A DNA stretch of 64,000 bases from NCBI GenBank assembly GCA_963514095.1, contig OY741271.1:124001-188000 (forward strand), in the 5' to 3' direction. The notes beneath the pieces are model-generated. The model was not told where the DNA came from. It made no database searches and worked only from the letters and a program-made list of their open reading frames with translations. The position numbers and the translations under genes were made by a program. Origin of the DNA: Eutrigla gurnardus (taxonomy: Eukaryota; Chordata; Actinopteri; Perciformes; Triglidae). Shown here piece after piece: positions 53,268 through 63,650 of the stretch (position 1 is the stretch's first letter; each line of letters opens with the position of its first letter).

Positions 53268-54830
53268 GATCGATAGTCATGTCGAAGACGTTTATTATAA
53301 CTTTTCTCTGAGTTTTGTCAACATAAGAATGAGTCGACCCACAACAATCCGTGTGGTTAGCAGCTACAAACAGAATCTCACATCATAAAATAAAGTAAAT
53401 GTCTTAATTTGTATTCATCAACCACATAAAAGGAAAAAATGCTCTAAAATTGTTAAAATAATTAAATAAATAAAGGGGATTTCATAGGGCCCTAAATAAT
53501 AGCTGGATGCATTACATGTACTGTAGGTTGATAACAAATAAGTAAGCAGATATTCTTAGTTAAGAACTTCCTAGTTTCTTAGATGGCTTTTGCAGTCGAG
53601 GTGGCTCTGCTGTGGACTTTGTCTTGTAAGTGTGGCTCTACTGGAAACAATAGTGAGGATCAGTGACCTATGCCAATAACCGGCCCTGATGTAGGCTACT
53701 CACTTCATTCTACTTAAGTCATCTATTTACACTCTATTGATTCTATTTATTCTACTCGATTTCCTCTTCACAAGTTTACCTTATTTACATGTCGGTCAAC
53801 AGGCGGAAACTGAATTAATTCTAAGTCCATGAAGCGGGATCAGATGAGTCCAAGGCCTGGTCCAGGATTCTGGTTCACGTTTAAAACGATGTTAACGCGC
53901 ATTCTGGGTTATGATTTATGCTAACTCCCGTCTCCAGGCTTCTTCATATTCCCAAATTAAAACGATGTTTACGGCACAGACTATTCTTAGTCAAACTAGC
54001 GCAACATGATCCCGGGACAGGTGCGTGTCGGAGCGGCGACGCCGCCTCCACTATATCCCAATATTAAGACCAGCATAGATCCTTTATGTCCATATGCACA
54101 TAACCATGGATCAATAAGAATGTTCCGGGTTCCGTCAAACCGGGCTCGTGGGTTTTAAGGCACAGTCCGCAGAGAAACTGCGACCTTTGGAGCCGTTTTA
54201 TTGTCGTCGCTTCGTGGATCTGCTTTTCACGGAAACTACCGTTAAAGTTCGTCTTTTCTTATTTACTTTTCAACCGTTATGCTTAGCAGCTGGAGACAGC
54301 ATGCGACTGAAAAACCGAGTCATGATTCATAACGATAAAGAAACAGTTACATATGAAACGTCACTGTTACCGTAGAAAGTTCCGTGGTCCACTGTCGTGT
54401 AGTGGTTGCTAAGGTTCCAGGAACCGGGTCCAGCAGGCATCACGATGATGGATCAACTGCAGTGTTGTCGCGTCGTCGGCGGGTTCTCAACGCTGGGTGG
54501 GCGTGTTGTACTGGCCCTTTAGAGGTATTTCAACAGGAAAGGGCACTGGATTGGTATAATCTAGGGCACAGAGCAGGTAAAAAAATGGAGAGTGGAAAGG
54601 ATAATTGCAATAGAGATCAATTCTATATTTTTTTACATAAACCATCCATAAATCATGTTAATAACAGTCTAGTTTCCAAATACAGGCATATTCAAAGATA
54701 TTAGACATACAAACACATTACACTGGAAACAATACTATTCTATTGCCTGTAATCATGTAAATGTAATGTCCTGATTCCGATATAAACTGCAAACACTACA
54801 AGAAATGTTCAAGTTTCACAAATCTTTGTT
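53266..54830. other. Unassigned, possibly LTR-derived
   Basis: No gene recognised. ORFs at 54148-54375 and 54384-54704 lack family motifs. The promoter-like text and the gypsy leader that follows suggest that part of this is an LTR, but its start was not found. Confidence 0.35.
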
Positions 54831-55010
54831 CCCCTTTTTTTTTGCCCTTGTGCCTCCCTCGTGGTGGACTTTTTTTTTTGTTAGTTAATCCCATTTAAAT
54901 AAACCTTTTTTTCCCTTCACCTGCATTTGGGTCCTCCTTTTGTTGGTACACCCATGACAGAACTACCGAGCCGGAAAATTGACCCAGCAGATTTTTCTCT
55001 TGAAATAGAC
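54831..55010 (+). mobile_element. Gypsy LTR end and leader fragment
   Basis: AATAAACC near 54898 is followed by CCTTTTGTTGGTACACCCAT, ending GACA. The leader AACTACCGAGCCGGAAAATTGACCCAGCAG-like text then follows, which in fish gypsy elements opens gag. The rest of the element is absent. Confidence 0.5.
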
Positions 55011-55347
55011 CTCATATCACTGTAAAGCCGAACAGTACTACTAACTTAAAGAAATTATGGCTACAGCAATCAAACCTAGCTATTCAGTTAACCCAACAAT
55101 AAACTACTGAGTTTTCTGTAAGAGTAAGGTTGTTTTCATTTTATGTGGATCAATGTTTCTGAGTGCATGTAAACAGCCGAATCATAACTTTTGAGTTTTG
55201 CGTTACAGAGTCACACCAGTGTTTCCCCTAGAATTCTTTTCAGGCCCGGTGGTACCCACCGAAAAAACCCTCAACAGATGAGACGCATGGCATGGTGTAT
55301 TGGTGCAGTTGGATTAAGTCAGGTGGCACAACAAGCTCCCGTCACGC

Positions 55348-56345
55348 ATGCAACATGTTATACCTGCACTTTACCGCGAAACAAAAGCCCAGGTAATGTC
55401 ATCGATGAGCCAAGCTAGTCGCGTAGCAATAGCATGTGATTCTTGGACTTCAGTCACGACAGAATCTTATTTAACAGTAACGGTACATTACATTAGCAAG
55501 GACTGGCAGATTGTGTCACATGTGCTGCAAACAAGAGCCGTTTATGAGTCGCACACTGGTGCTCATCTGGCAGAGCTACTGTCTCGTGTCGTGGAAGAAT
55601 GGCAGCTATCGGATAAAGATGTGGTGCTTGTGACGGACAACGCATCAAACATGATTGTTGCAGCTCAAGTTGGAAAATTCCCTCATGTGAAATGCTTCGC
55701 CCATACGCTGAATCTCGCATCCCAGCGGGCTTAAAGTGCCCACTGTCTCCAGGCTTCTGGGCAGAGTCCGAAGAATATCAACGTTCTTCCACCGCAGCAC
55801 TACAGCGAGCCATCTTCTGAAAGTGAAACAGAAATGTCTTGACCTGAAGAATCATAAGCTGATAACTGATGTTGCAACAAGGTGGAACAGCGCATACGAC
55901 ATGGTCGAGAGGTTCTTGGAACAACAGCCTGCAATCTGTGCCACCTTGCTGTCTCCAGAAATCAGAAAAGGAGAGTCAGACCTCTGCACTCTCAACGAAA
56001 CAGATGTGTCAAATGCAGAGGACATTTTGAGTGCATTAAAGCCTATGAAGGATGCAACTTTACTGATGTCTGAAGAGAGCAATCCAACAGTATGTCTTAT
56101 TGCTCCTCTAAATGCACAACTCTGTCAGAACATGACAGACACCATCGGAGACTCGCCCCTGGTCCATGAAGTCAAGAATGCCATCAAAACAGATCTCCTG
56201 AAGAGGTACAGCAGGGAGGCAGAGAAGATGATCCTTCATAAAGCCTCTACCCTGGATCCCCGTTTTAAGGGACTGCGTTTTCTCACAGAAGAGGAGAGGT
56301 TGGAGCTATACAGAGGAGTGACTGAGGAGGCTGCAGCCTTGGAGG
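55348..56345 (+). pseudogene. hAT transposase (ZBED1-like), exon 1, one frameshift
   Basis: This is the RNase H-like transposase core. The first frame (to 55731) has SRVAIACDSWTSVTTESYLT with the first catalytic Asp and DVVLVTDNASNMIVAA with the second, then CFAHTLNLASQ. A one-base shift near 55731 moves to the second frame: KVPTVSRLLGRVR, LITDVATRWNSAYDM, FLEQQPAI and DPRFKGLRFL. It ends at a likely donor GGAG/GTAATT (56345). Apart from this lesion it reads well. Confidence 0.8.
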
Positions 56346-56624
56346 TAATTTCATCATGTTTCTTGTAAAACTTGTAAAAATGTATTAAAATATTAAATAT
56401 ATTTTAAATATTCAAGTAATTAATTATTTATGTAACTTGATATTAAATATAGTTTTATATATTAAAACATTGCTCATAACAATATTAAAAGTAGCTACAA
56501 TAAGTTAAAGTTTTGTCTGAAAAAAAAGTTATAGTAAACATAGTTATCCTGATAGATGTGAGCTGTTGCATTGACTGACTGAGTACACTATCTTAAATTT
56601 TCTATTATTTTGTTCAAATATAGA

Positions 56625-57082
56625 CCCGGTGCACACCAAGGAGGACAGGAGTGGATGAAGAGCCTGGGGTAACAGGAACTCTGGAAGATGAAACATCCAC
56701 GGAGAGCAGCCCCTCTGCTCCCAAAAGAAAGAAATCACTGCTTGTGAGTTTGCTAGGACAGTCTTTTACTGACACTGAAGGTACAGCAGAACCCAAGACC
56801 CCCTATGCCAGGGCTGAAGAGGAAATGGAGAGATTCTGCAAAGTCCCATCTCTGCCTCTCACTGAGGACCCTTTGAGCTGGTGGCGTGTCCACGAGGTCA
56901 CATTTCCCCTCCTCTCTCGGCTGGCAAAGCGATACTTGTGCATCCCAGGCACAAGTGTATCTGCAGAGCGGGTTTTCTCCACTGCAGGAGATGTGGTCAC
57001 AGCTAAAAGAAGCACTCTCAAACCAGAGCATGTGGATCAGCTGGTGTTCTTACAGAAAAACTTGCATATTCCCAAATGCTGA
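56625..57082 (+). pseudogene. hAT transposase (ZBED1-like), exon 2
   Basis: After an acceptor AAATATAG (56624) the frame continues TRCTPRRTGVDEEPG, a Ser-rich linker with PKRKKS, then the hAT C-terminal dimerisation block: WWRVHEVTFPLLSRLAKRYL, CIPGTSVSAERVFSTAGDVV, KRSTLKPEHVDQLVFLQKNL. It stops at 57080. The block is complete and undamaged. ZBED1-like genes in fish are often annotated from such copies. Confidence 0.8.
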
Positions 57083-58019
57083 GCAGTTATTCATGTTTGT
57101 GATGTATGGCACACATGTATGGCCCATTCAGGAAGTGTCCTGGCTGTTACTGTCACTTTTATATTTGTTGTAGCATGTTACTGCAGAATGTTGAAGAGTT
57201 ATAATATGCATACAACAGGCTTAGGCTAGGCCTATGCTATTTATTTTTGTTTACTTTCACATTTGTTATGGCTTTATATATTTTTATGGATATTTATATT
57301 CCAGAACTGCAGAATGTTTTGTTTTTTGAAGATTTATTCACACAACAGGTAGGCTCGGCTTATCTCAGTTATTTCTGTAAAAATTTAAATCAGTAACAAT
57401 TCATATGTCAGTTCACATTGTTAACAAGTAACAGCACTACATAAGCTTGTTCTTCTAGCTTTTGTGATGTTTGTGCTTTCCCAGAGCACATAAAATAAAA
57501 AGGGAGTTCATATATATATCAGACTGCTTGTATCCTTTGACGAAAACATAGCCACGTGCAGTAATCGTGATGCATCGTGATGCATCGTGGAATCGAATCG
57601 AATCGAATCGTTGACTGGATAATCGTAATCGAATCGAATCGTGGGACCAGTAAAGATTCACACCCCTAAACCACACCCACTTCTCAAATTTAAGTTTCAA
57701 TTCAGCCGCCATTTCACGACTCTCGGGAACTGGAAGGAGCTTGTAGAATGCCGATGAATGTAAAAGGTGAGTCAGACTATTGTTCAATTTAATATAGTGT
57801 AAAAGTTAAGTTGTAAGTTAATTAATTGTGTACAAAGTAAAACTGTCGAGCGACTGTACTGTAATTTCTTTAAGCGTATTGTGCATATGCTAACGTTAGC
57901 TTAAAGCTTGTGAATATACCAGTTTTAGCGGGCAGTGGACATTGTTAACGTCAAGTTAAAAGGTGCAGAACCTAATAAATGCACAAACCTTTTAATAAAT
58001 TAATAAAAAGTATATTCGC

Positions 58020-58910
58020 TGGATCTAGCGGACTTATTGTTAACACGTGTATTTTACTCCGGAAAGAGTATAATGCAGACGTGCTTTTAGCTGCGCACAC
58101 GTGTACATTACTCGGGAGAGAGTATAATGCAGACCTGTCTTGAACAGTTTAAGGCTGAGTTATGCTTCCGCGTCGACAGAACGCAAGGGGGCTTGCGGAC
58201 CACTTACGTCCTTGCGGACCCCCCTTACGTCCAACGCAAGGGCCTGACGTGTACCTCCCAAAAATCCTAGACGCGCGTTGAGGCGACGCAACACCAACGC
58301 AACACCAACGCAGCGGCATTGGCTGTGATTGGTCCGCTAACTACATCCGCTGGAGACCGCTATCCGGTTTCCACTCATAAACACCGCCATTTAAACTTTT
58401 AAAAGGCTACTTTTATTGTTTTCACCTCGTTTTATTGTTTGCACCTTGTCGCTTTTGCACAAAGAAATAAAACACCAAGTTCAGAAAAATAGTGGATGTT
58501 TAAAGCCGGAAAGTAAACAAATAGGCTCTAACGAAGCTACGACGATATACGTCTAGAGTCTCGGTTGGTCGGTCAGTCTTTACCGAAAAACATAGCGCCC
58601 TTTACCGGTGTGGCATTGAATTGCATTTCGACACGTAAACCCAACGCAGAACCATCACGGTCTCCGCGTGGCCGTTGCGTGGCCGTTGCGCGATCACTAC
58701 GCGGAAGCATAATCAGGGCTTTAGTCCGTTAACACGTGTATTCTACTTAATGAGGAATATAATGGAGACCGCTTTTTAACTTTAGTTTAGTCCCTTTCAC
58801 ACATGTATTTCACTCCGGAAAAGAGTACAATGCAGAACTGTTTTAAGCTGTAGGTTAGGTAGTTTAACACGTGTATATTACTCTGGAAAGAGTACACGGA
58901 TATTTAAAAG
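58020..58910 (+). repeat. ACACGTGTAT minisatellite, split by a MITE
   Basis: At least five diverged units of about 55-70 bp share ACACGTGTAT, TACTC.GGAAAGAGTA and TAATGCAGAC. They begin near 58043, 58097, 58731, 58797 and 58862, with a weak further unit near 59440. The MITE at 58152-58720 separates units two and three. Confidence 0.75.
58152..58720. mobile_element. Harbinger-like MITE in the minisatellite
   Basis: Ends AGGCTGAGTTATGCTTCCGC and, from the other side, AGCCCTGATTATGCTTCCGC. The 3-bp duplication TTA lies at 58149-58151 and 58721-58723, the TWA target of Harbinger elements. CGCAAGG/CCTTGCG units fill the interior. Confidence 0.8.
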
Positions 58911-59690
58911 AGAAAACATGGTGACCCTCGGCGTGTGCGATTTAAAGCGTCTATGATAGTATTTTAATTGTTTTAACGATGTGTGAAATAACAATGTCCA
59001 GTATTTCCCTCGTTTTGCAAACAATCAAACACGCCTTTTTGAGAAGCCACACATTCACTGCATGAGTAAACCTAGTTGCCAGATTGGACTGTTTTCAGCC
59101 ATATTTGGGCGGTTTTGGTGTGTTTGGCTTGGAAACGTAATCTCAATTTCGCAACCCTGACTGCGGCGCGTGCGCATTGAGAACACATGCCGTGTTCACG
59201 CTCCACAACAACAACAAACCAAGCTAACGTAGCTGCGTGTATGGCTGAAGTTAAAAATTAGTGACAAAACCGACCAAAGTCGACCGCGACCGGCCAGCTA
59301 AGGTACAGACAAGAAAACAGACGTATCAAACAGTGTCATTCGGGAAGGGAGTGCCTTACAACAAGAAGGTCAACAGATGGCAAGCAATGTAGGCTACCTG
59401 TGGACATCACTAAGACAGACGTTTTTTAGCTGCAGGTTGTGCCAGTTTAACACTTGTATATTAGCTGTACAATGACGTTTTTTTACTGCAGTTTAGTCTG
59501 TTTCACATAGTGTAAGAATAAGTTCCACCTTTGATATATCACATAGTAGTGGTGGAACTTATTTTAGACTCAAAGATAACTAAACATTTTTCATGAACTG
59601 TAGGCCTATAGTAGATATTTGAAATTGTTCTTTATCATAAAACGTTTTATAATGTAGACATGAAATCGCTGATTGCACCATAATTATTTG
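58911..59690. other. Unassigned upstream stretch
   Basis: No gene recognised. A possible upstream non-coding exon ends at AAAAG/GTGAGTC near 57767, but nothing ties it to the gene downstream. Confidence 0.35.
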
Positions 59691-59763
59691 TTTGCATACT
59701 AAGGATTTATACTGGCAGTTTGTGAATGGAATTAAACAGATTTTTAAATTTTTTTTTCTCCAG

Positions 59764-59860
59764 TCATCAAAGATGCAGGCTGTACCAGTGAAGTACAAAG
59801 ATCATCAGAAGTACATCTGTTATGAGGGGCATCTGGCCTTTGAATCCTTTTTGGATCTTG
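59764..59860 (+). CDS. Upstream exon of the SAMD3-like gene (candidate)
   Basis: After TTTTTTCTCCAG an ATG at 59773 opens MQAVPVKYKDHQKYICYEGH, LAFESFLDL, ending at the donor CTTG/GTGAGT in phase 1. VPVKYK..QKY at the N-terminus followed by an F..F block is what I recall from the start of SAMD3-like fish proteins. No phase-compatible next exon was found before 60972, which opens in phase 0, so this exon may be stranded. Confidence 0.5.
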
Positions 59861-59906
59861 GTGAGTGGAACTATTTTCTTATTCAGCATACTTTGTTTAC
59901 CTTTTT

Positions 59907-60093
59907 TTTTTTAAAGATTATTTTTTATGGCTGGAGCAAGCAATGCAGAGAGACAGTGTGGAAAGGGGAGATAGAGGGGGAAGACATGCGCGAAAGAGAT
60001 GCCGGGCCGGGAGTCGAACCACTGATCTCCGCGTCGAGGCTGAGCCTCCGTACATGGAGCGGCTGCCTTATCCACTGAGCCACCGACCGCCCC
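59907..60093 (-). mobile_element. tRNA-derived SINE, inverted, 17-bp target duplication
   Basis: The target duplication ACTTTGTTTACCTTTTT lies at 59890-59906 and 60094-60110. On the minus strand the head has A box TGGCTCAGTGG and B box GTTCGACTC. A long stem-like middle (GGAGGCTCAGCCTCGACGCG) follows. It is a different family from 48979. It sits between the upstream exon and the next exon of the SAMD3-like gene. Confidence 0.9.
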
Positions 60094-60299
60094 ACTTTGT
60101 TTACCTTTTTGAGAAAAAAAAAAACACTCCACTGCTCAAACGGCTAAACCTATCTTGCAAAACAAACCCCATATAGTGCATTTCAAATTAAAAAGAAAAA
60201 GCATGAATGACAAGCTTTACAGTTAATGTTTTTTGAGCCTGGAAAGATGAAACCAAATCTTAAAACAAATTTTTTGTAAATGGCAGACTTGTTCAAATC

Positions 60300-60971
60300 A
60301 TAGCCTAGATGAAGACTCCCGGACATGAGGCGTCATCGTCGAGCCGCCGATTCATTTGGAGGGGGTGGATTGTGGCCTGTGGGATTAGGTCTTCTCTCTC
60401 TGTCTCGTGCTGATGTTCCCTGTTACACGTTCTCTTTCCCCGTACCGCTGACGTCACCTAATAGGGGTGGGACCGGTGGGCGGTTGCGATCAGGCAGGTG
60501 TAAAGGCACCCGGGGTCCTCATGCCGGTAAGGCACACGGGGTCCTCATGCCGGTAGCGGCAGTGTTTAGAGGTGTGGGTCGCAGCGCAAGGTATGTCTTA
60601 ATTACCTCATTGGGGAATTATGATAGTTATTTGGCCAGTGCACTACGGGGGATTTAATTGTGTTTCCATTGGGCTAGTGGTCGTTGAGTGCTCGCCGACG
60701 GTGACGCTGTCCGTGCGAGTGACGAGCCTGGGTCTGCGTTCAGCGATCCCGATGGGAGAAGGAACAAGGTATGTTTTGGCTGGGCTTTATTGAATAGGCG
60801 TTTTATTAATCCGGTTGTGGCGTGGTAAATAGTTAGCCTATGAACCGAATGTGTATGGATCACGCAACTGGGTCTCTCGTTTCCTTTTTGTTTATAGACG
60901 CTACCGGCAATCCGAGTGTTGGCTGCTGTTCTCGTGATTGAGGTGAATTATTATTGAGCAGTAGTGGAGAT
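60300..60971 (+). promoter_or_regulatory. Candidate internal promoter and 5' UTR exons
   Basis: This GC-richer stretch has donors GCAAG/GTATGT (60591) and ACAAG/GTATGT (60769) and an acceptor TTTGTTTATAG (60897) leading into the exon with ATG 60972. This looks like a second transcription start with non-coding exons. No TATA box was identified. Confidence 0.4.
60505..60556 (+). repeat. Two-unit 26-bp direct repeat
   Basis: GGCACCCGGGGTCCTCATGC and GGCACACGGGGTCCTCATGC, each followed by CGGTA, stand head to tail in the presumed 5' UTR. Confidence 0.9.
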
Positions 60972-61055
60972 ATGGCGGGGGACTCTGATGACACCATTGC
61001 ACTGCAGCCTAGTCCTGCTTCAAGACAGAGAGCTGAGGATGCTCGTCTGGCTCAA
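60972..61055 (+). CDS. SAMD3-like exon with ATG
   Basis: ATG at 60972 opens MAGDSDDTIALQPSPASRQR, AEDARLAQ (28 codons), ending at the donor CTCAA/GTAAGC in phase 0. The frame upstream of the ATG has a TGA within 11 codons. In family members this text lies in the middle of the protein, so the ATG may be either a genuine alternative start or part of a longer exon. Confidence 0.6.
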
Positions 61056-61188
61056 GTAAGCTCTTCAGGATTTACAACATCCAAAATTTAAACAAACATC
61101 AGACTTAAGGTTGAGTGATATATGAAGGATCGCTGACACTGATATTTTTTAAATGACCATTATGTGTTTCTAATGTTATTTTTCTTAG

Positions 61189-61325
61189 ATGATTAAAGAC
61201 ATTCTGAAGAAACCATCTGGCGGAGAGAGGATCATGAATGAGTACGCTCGGACAAAAAGCCTAACAGCTGGCAGAAGAAGGGATATGGTGAAGATATTGG
61301 TTGCACATATGACACGTGAACATGG
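61189..61325 (+). CDS. SAMD3-like exon
   Basis: TTTCTTAG acceptor, phase 0. Codes MIKDILKKPSGGERIMNEYA, RTKSLTAGRRRDMVKILVAH, MTREHG. The donor CATGG/GTGAG is in phase 2. This conserved helical block (EY..T..L....RR.MV.ILV..M) is the clearest family mark. Confidence 0.7.
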
Positions 61326-61379
61326 GTGAGTTGGTATAATCAATACACTGATGCAACTTATATAGACTTAACACTAATT

Positions 61380-61381
<2 letters not shown>

Positions 61382-61471
<90 letters not shown>

Positions 61472-61477
61472 GTGTTT
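61382..61477 (+). repeat. GT microsatellite ending at a splice acceptor
   Basis: About 48 dinucleotide units, almost all GT, with a short CGCGCG interruption. They stop at TTTAG, the acceptor of the next exon (61480). The usual pyrimidine tract is replaced by the repeat. Confidence 0.95.
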
Positions 61478-61479
61478 AG

Positions 61480-61573
61480 GACAAGTCCTCCAAGAAGAGT
61501 GAAGGAAGAATATGCAAAGGGTATCATTGCCTTGTTCCCATACCTCGCTGATCCTAGGAGCAAGTTTGGCTAT
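61480..61573 (+). CDS. SAMD3-like exon
   Basis: The first base completes Gly of the preceding exon. Codes TSPPRRVKEEYAKGIIALFP, YLADPRSKFGY. The donor TAT/GTAAGT is in phase 0. An ORF that starts inside the GT repeat reads through this exon and is artefactual at its N-terminus. Confidence 0.7.
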
Positions 61574-61729
61574 GTAAGTATATGTAATCCTTCCTTCTCT
61601 TCTTTAACTCAGGCATGTGGATAAACTGTAGATATTGACTATGTAGTTATTCAGCTATGGTCAAGGTTTAGTTTAAAGAACAGAAAATAATAAAATCTCT
61701 TTTAAACTGAATAACAATCTTTGCTGTAG

Positions 61730-61844
61730 GAACATTACAATTCAGAAGATGGCAGTGGGTACCTGGCATGGAGACTGAAATTTGTTCAAAGGGAAGCATC
61801 GGATGGACAGGGGAAGGGACTTCGTCAGTCGATACAACTAACAG
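61730..61844 (+). CDS. SAMD3-like exon
   Basis: Acceptor TGCTGTAG, phase 0. Codes EHYNSEDGSGYLAWRLKFVQ, REASDGQGKGLRQSIQLT. The donor ACAG/GTTTGT is in phase 1. SGYLAWRLK.VQ is a family signature. Confidence 0.7.
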
Positions 61845-62021
61845 GTTTGTAATTTTGATTGTATGTTGTTAATGGCACACAATGGAAGTGTTTATTTGGC
61901 TTTTGCATGTAAGCAAACTCTGCATTGGATTTTAAACATTGTTCCATCTATCTTTTTACACATTCTTACACTTAAAAAGCTGCAAACCTAGTAATCGGTT
62001 ATAGTTCAATTATTGTTACAG

Positions 62022-62240
62022 GTGGGCCAAAGACGGATAGAGACCCCTTCAGAGAGGAAAACTGGCTGACCTCAGAAAGCATGTGCTCTGAAGCCATTGC
62101 ACTGATGAAGCATACAGCTGATGAAGCAATTGTAAAGGAGAAGATGAAGCAGACCTTCACTTATCGCCAAAAGATGATTCATGACCCAGTGAAGTCTTCT
62201 GAAGTCTTCTTTAAATGCTTTGCCATTAAACTGTTAAGCC
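62022..62240 (+). CDS. SAMD3-like exon, 3' border uncertain
   Basis: Acceptor TGTTACAG, in phase with the previous donor. Codes GGPKTDRDPFREENWLTSES, then a helical stretch to FTYRQKMIHDPVKSSEV. GAAGTCTTCT is duplicated in tandem at 62192-62211, right where the family text begins to deviate. A weak donor CAA/GTTGTT near 62242 would be in phase with the next exon. Confidence 0.55.
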
Positions 62241-62340
62241 AAGTTGTTTTGTGTCCTACAACCAACATGGTGGAACATGCTGATATTGCCACATCTCAGT
62301 GTTTATTGTTACGTCTTGATTTGTTTCACCTTGTCTGCAG

Positions 62341-62511
62341 ATCGAGCAGGACTTCAGTCTGATGTTTGCTGAAGCTGCCTCTGCAAAATTCCTGGAGAAG
62401 TGGCCTACTGTCTAAAGCAAAAAGTCCTTCACCAAAGTCATGGCCTCACACAGACAGCCGAACTCCACGACCTGGTTCAAAGTGCAGAACCAGCAACAGG
62501 AGAGGAAAATG
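62341..62511 (+). pseudogene. SAMD3-like exon with frameshift
   Basis: Acceptor TTGTCTGCAG, phase 0: IEQDFSLMFAEAASAKFLEK, WPTV, then TAA at 62414. The next frame carries the expected QTAELHDLVQSAEPATGEEN and joins the following exon correctly. The exon length of 171 needs one more base to satisfy both phases, which places a single-base loss near 62411-62416. Confidence 0.65.
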
Positions 62512-62608
62512 GTATGCTGGAATCAAAGGATTATACTGTGAAAAACGAATGGAATTGTTCACTTTGAATGAAAATTTGTTCACAAATGTATACTCTTGTT
62601 TATTTCAG

Positions 62609-62736
62609 GATGGGACAGTGAAATTTCATCAATCTTAATCCTTGTCCACCTGCTACCACCATCACCTCATGGCTGCAAGAGACCTGGAAAGATTTCAGCC
62701 AGACATGCCAGTGACCAGCTTGTAAAGTTCATCAAG
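62609..62736 (+). CDS. SAMD3-like exon
   Basis: Acceptor TATTTCAG. Codes (G)WDSEISSILILVHLLPPSP, HGCKRPGKISARHASDQLVK, FIK. The donor AAG/GTACAG is in phase 0. The frame is not the longest ORF here, so it is easily overlooked. Confidence 0.7.
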
Positions 62737-63332
62737 GTACAGTACAATGATGTTAAAAACAGATAACCGTCGGTCCTCTGTATTGTTGATTGATTTTTGG
62801 AATAGGACATCTTTATATTGTTAAAATAAAGTAATCTGCAAATAATTCTTAAACAATTTAATATCTCTGGCAATGAGGTAATCATCCATTCCATAGCCTG
62901 ACTTAAGTTTTATAAAAATCTTTTTAATATTTTCTTATTTGAATAGGCAGACTACCTGTATGAAATTGCAATGTGTGTTATTTAAACAAACGCATTTAAA
63001 TATTGCTGCACCTTCTAGTCGTAGAAGTAACAGTAGTAAAATATTTTTAAGATTTGTACATTCTCAAACTATGCTACACTCGACTGCCCCTGGCCTTCTC
63101 ATTCACGATCACAATCCTTAGTGCCCATATGCAAACACAGTTTACATAAACTTGGTTTGTTAATTTATTACAATATCAAAATATGTGAGTATAAATCAAA
63201 TTGTCTAATACTAAATCTTTTTTGAGAATAGTATTTATGCTTTCAAATGCATTTGAATGCATTTTTTCAAAACTGTGAATTGACGACTAGTTCTCATATT
63301 AATAGAAAACTAATTAAGCGTCTGTGTCACAG

Positions 63333-63650
63333 ACTGGGACCAGCATCCAGGGTCATCTTGACGGCATCATGGAAAGCCTTCAACCCTATCTGCTTGCTGT
63401 GGGGCCACAGAAGAACTTAATTCACAAGTTCTTCATTGTCATTGACAAACATGCCATACCATGTAAGTCACCAGACCCCCTTGCCTCTTTTGACAAGCTT
63501 TTCAAGGCTCATTTTGTCTTTGGTACTTCGTACAACCAGGATCTGGTCAATGTGTACAACTTCTTACAGACCACCATCTATGAGATAGATGTGGGTACCA
63601 CTAAGGTGAATCCAAGGGTTGCAGAGCTGAGAGCTCGGATGTTGCATTGA
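63333..63650 (+). CDS. SAMD3-like last coding exon
   Basis: Acceptor GTGTCACAG, phase 0. Codes TGTSIQGHLDGIMESLQPYL, LAVGPQKNLIHKFFIVIDKH, KLFKAHFVFGTSYNQDLVNV, YNFLQTTIYEIDVG and a conserved end RVAELRARMLH before TGA at 63648-63650. It is undamaged. The Met used by a simple ORF call at 63324 lies in the intron. Confidence 0.75.
   Translation, partial: TGTSIQGHLDGIMESLQPYLLAVGPQKNLIHKFFIVIDKHAIPCKSPDPLASFDKLFKAHFVFGTSYNQDLVNVYNFLQTTIYEIDVGTTKVNPRVAELRARMLH

Larger units (their letters stand above)
55250..57668 (+). mobile_element. hAT element, ZBED1-like, autonomous-derived
   Basis: Carries most of a hAT transposase in two exons. The right end has repeated TCGAATCG/AATCGTG text and closes CACACCCCTA, the complement of a TAGGGGTGTG hAT terminus. 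The left terminus and BED finger are missing. 57083-57530 is 3' sequence without features. Confidence 0.7.
59764..63650 (+). pseudogene. SAMD3-like uncharacterised gene, one-base frameshift
   Basis: Exons follow the fish SAMD3-like family as I remember it. It is a repeated, poorly characterised group; a SAM domain is not seen here. Exons: 60972-61055, 61189-61325, 61480-61573, 61730-61844, 62022-about 62240, 62341-62511, 62609-62736 and 63333-63650. All sites are GT-AG and phases match, except that exon 62341-62511 is one base short: WPTV runs into TAA at 62414, while the family text (SHGLTQTAELHDLVQSAEPA) goes on in the next frame. The end of exon 62022 is also unsure. The C-terminus is intact. 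It is either a recent pseudogene or a sequence error; the molecular function is unknown. Confidence 0.6.

Noticed and set aside
61382..61624. ORF beginning with a long Val-Cys repeat
   Set aside because: It is translation of the GT microsatellite. Only the exon 61480-61573 within it is real, and it lies in the same frame by chance.
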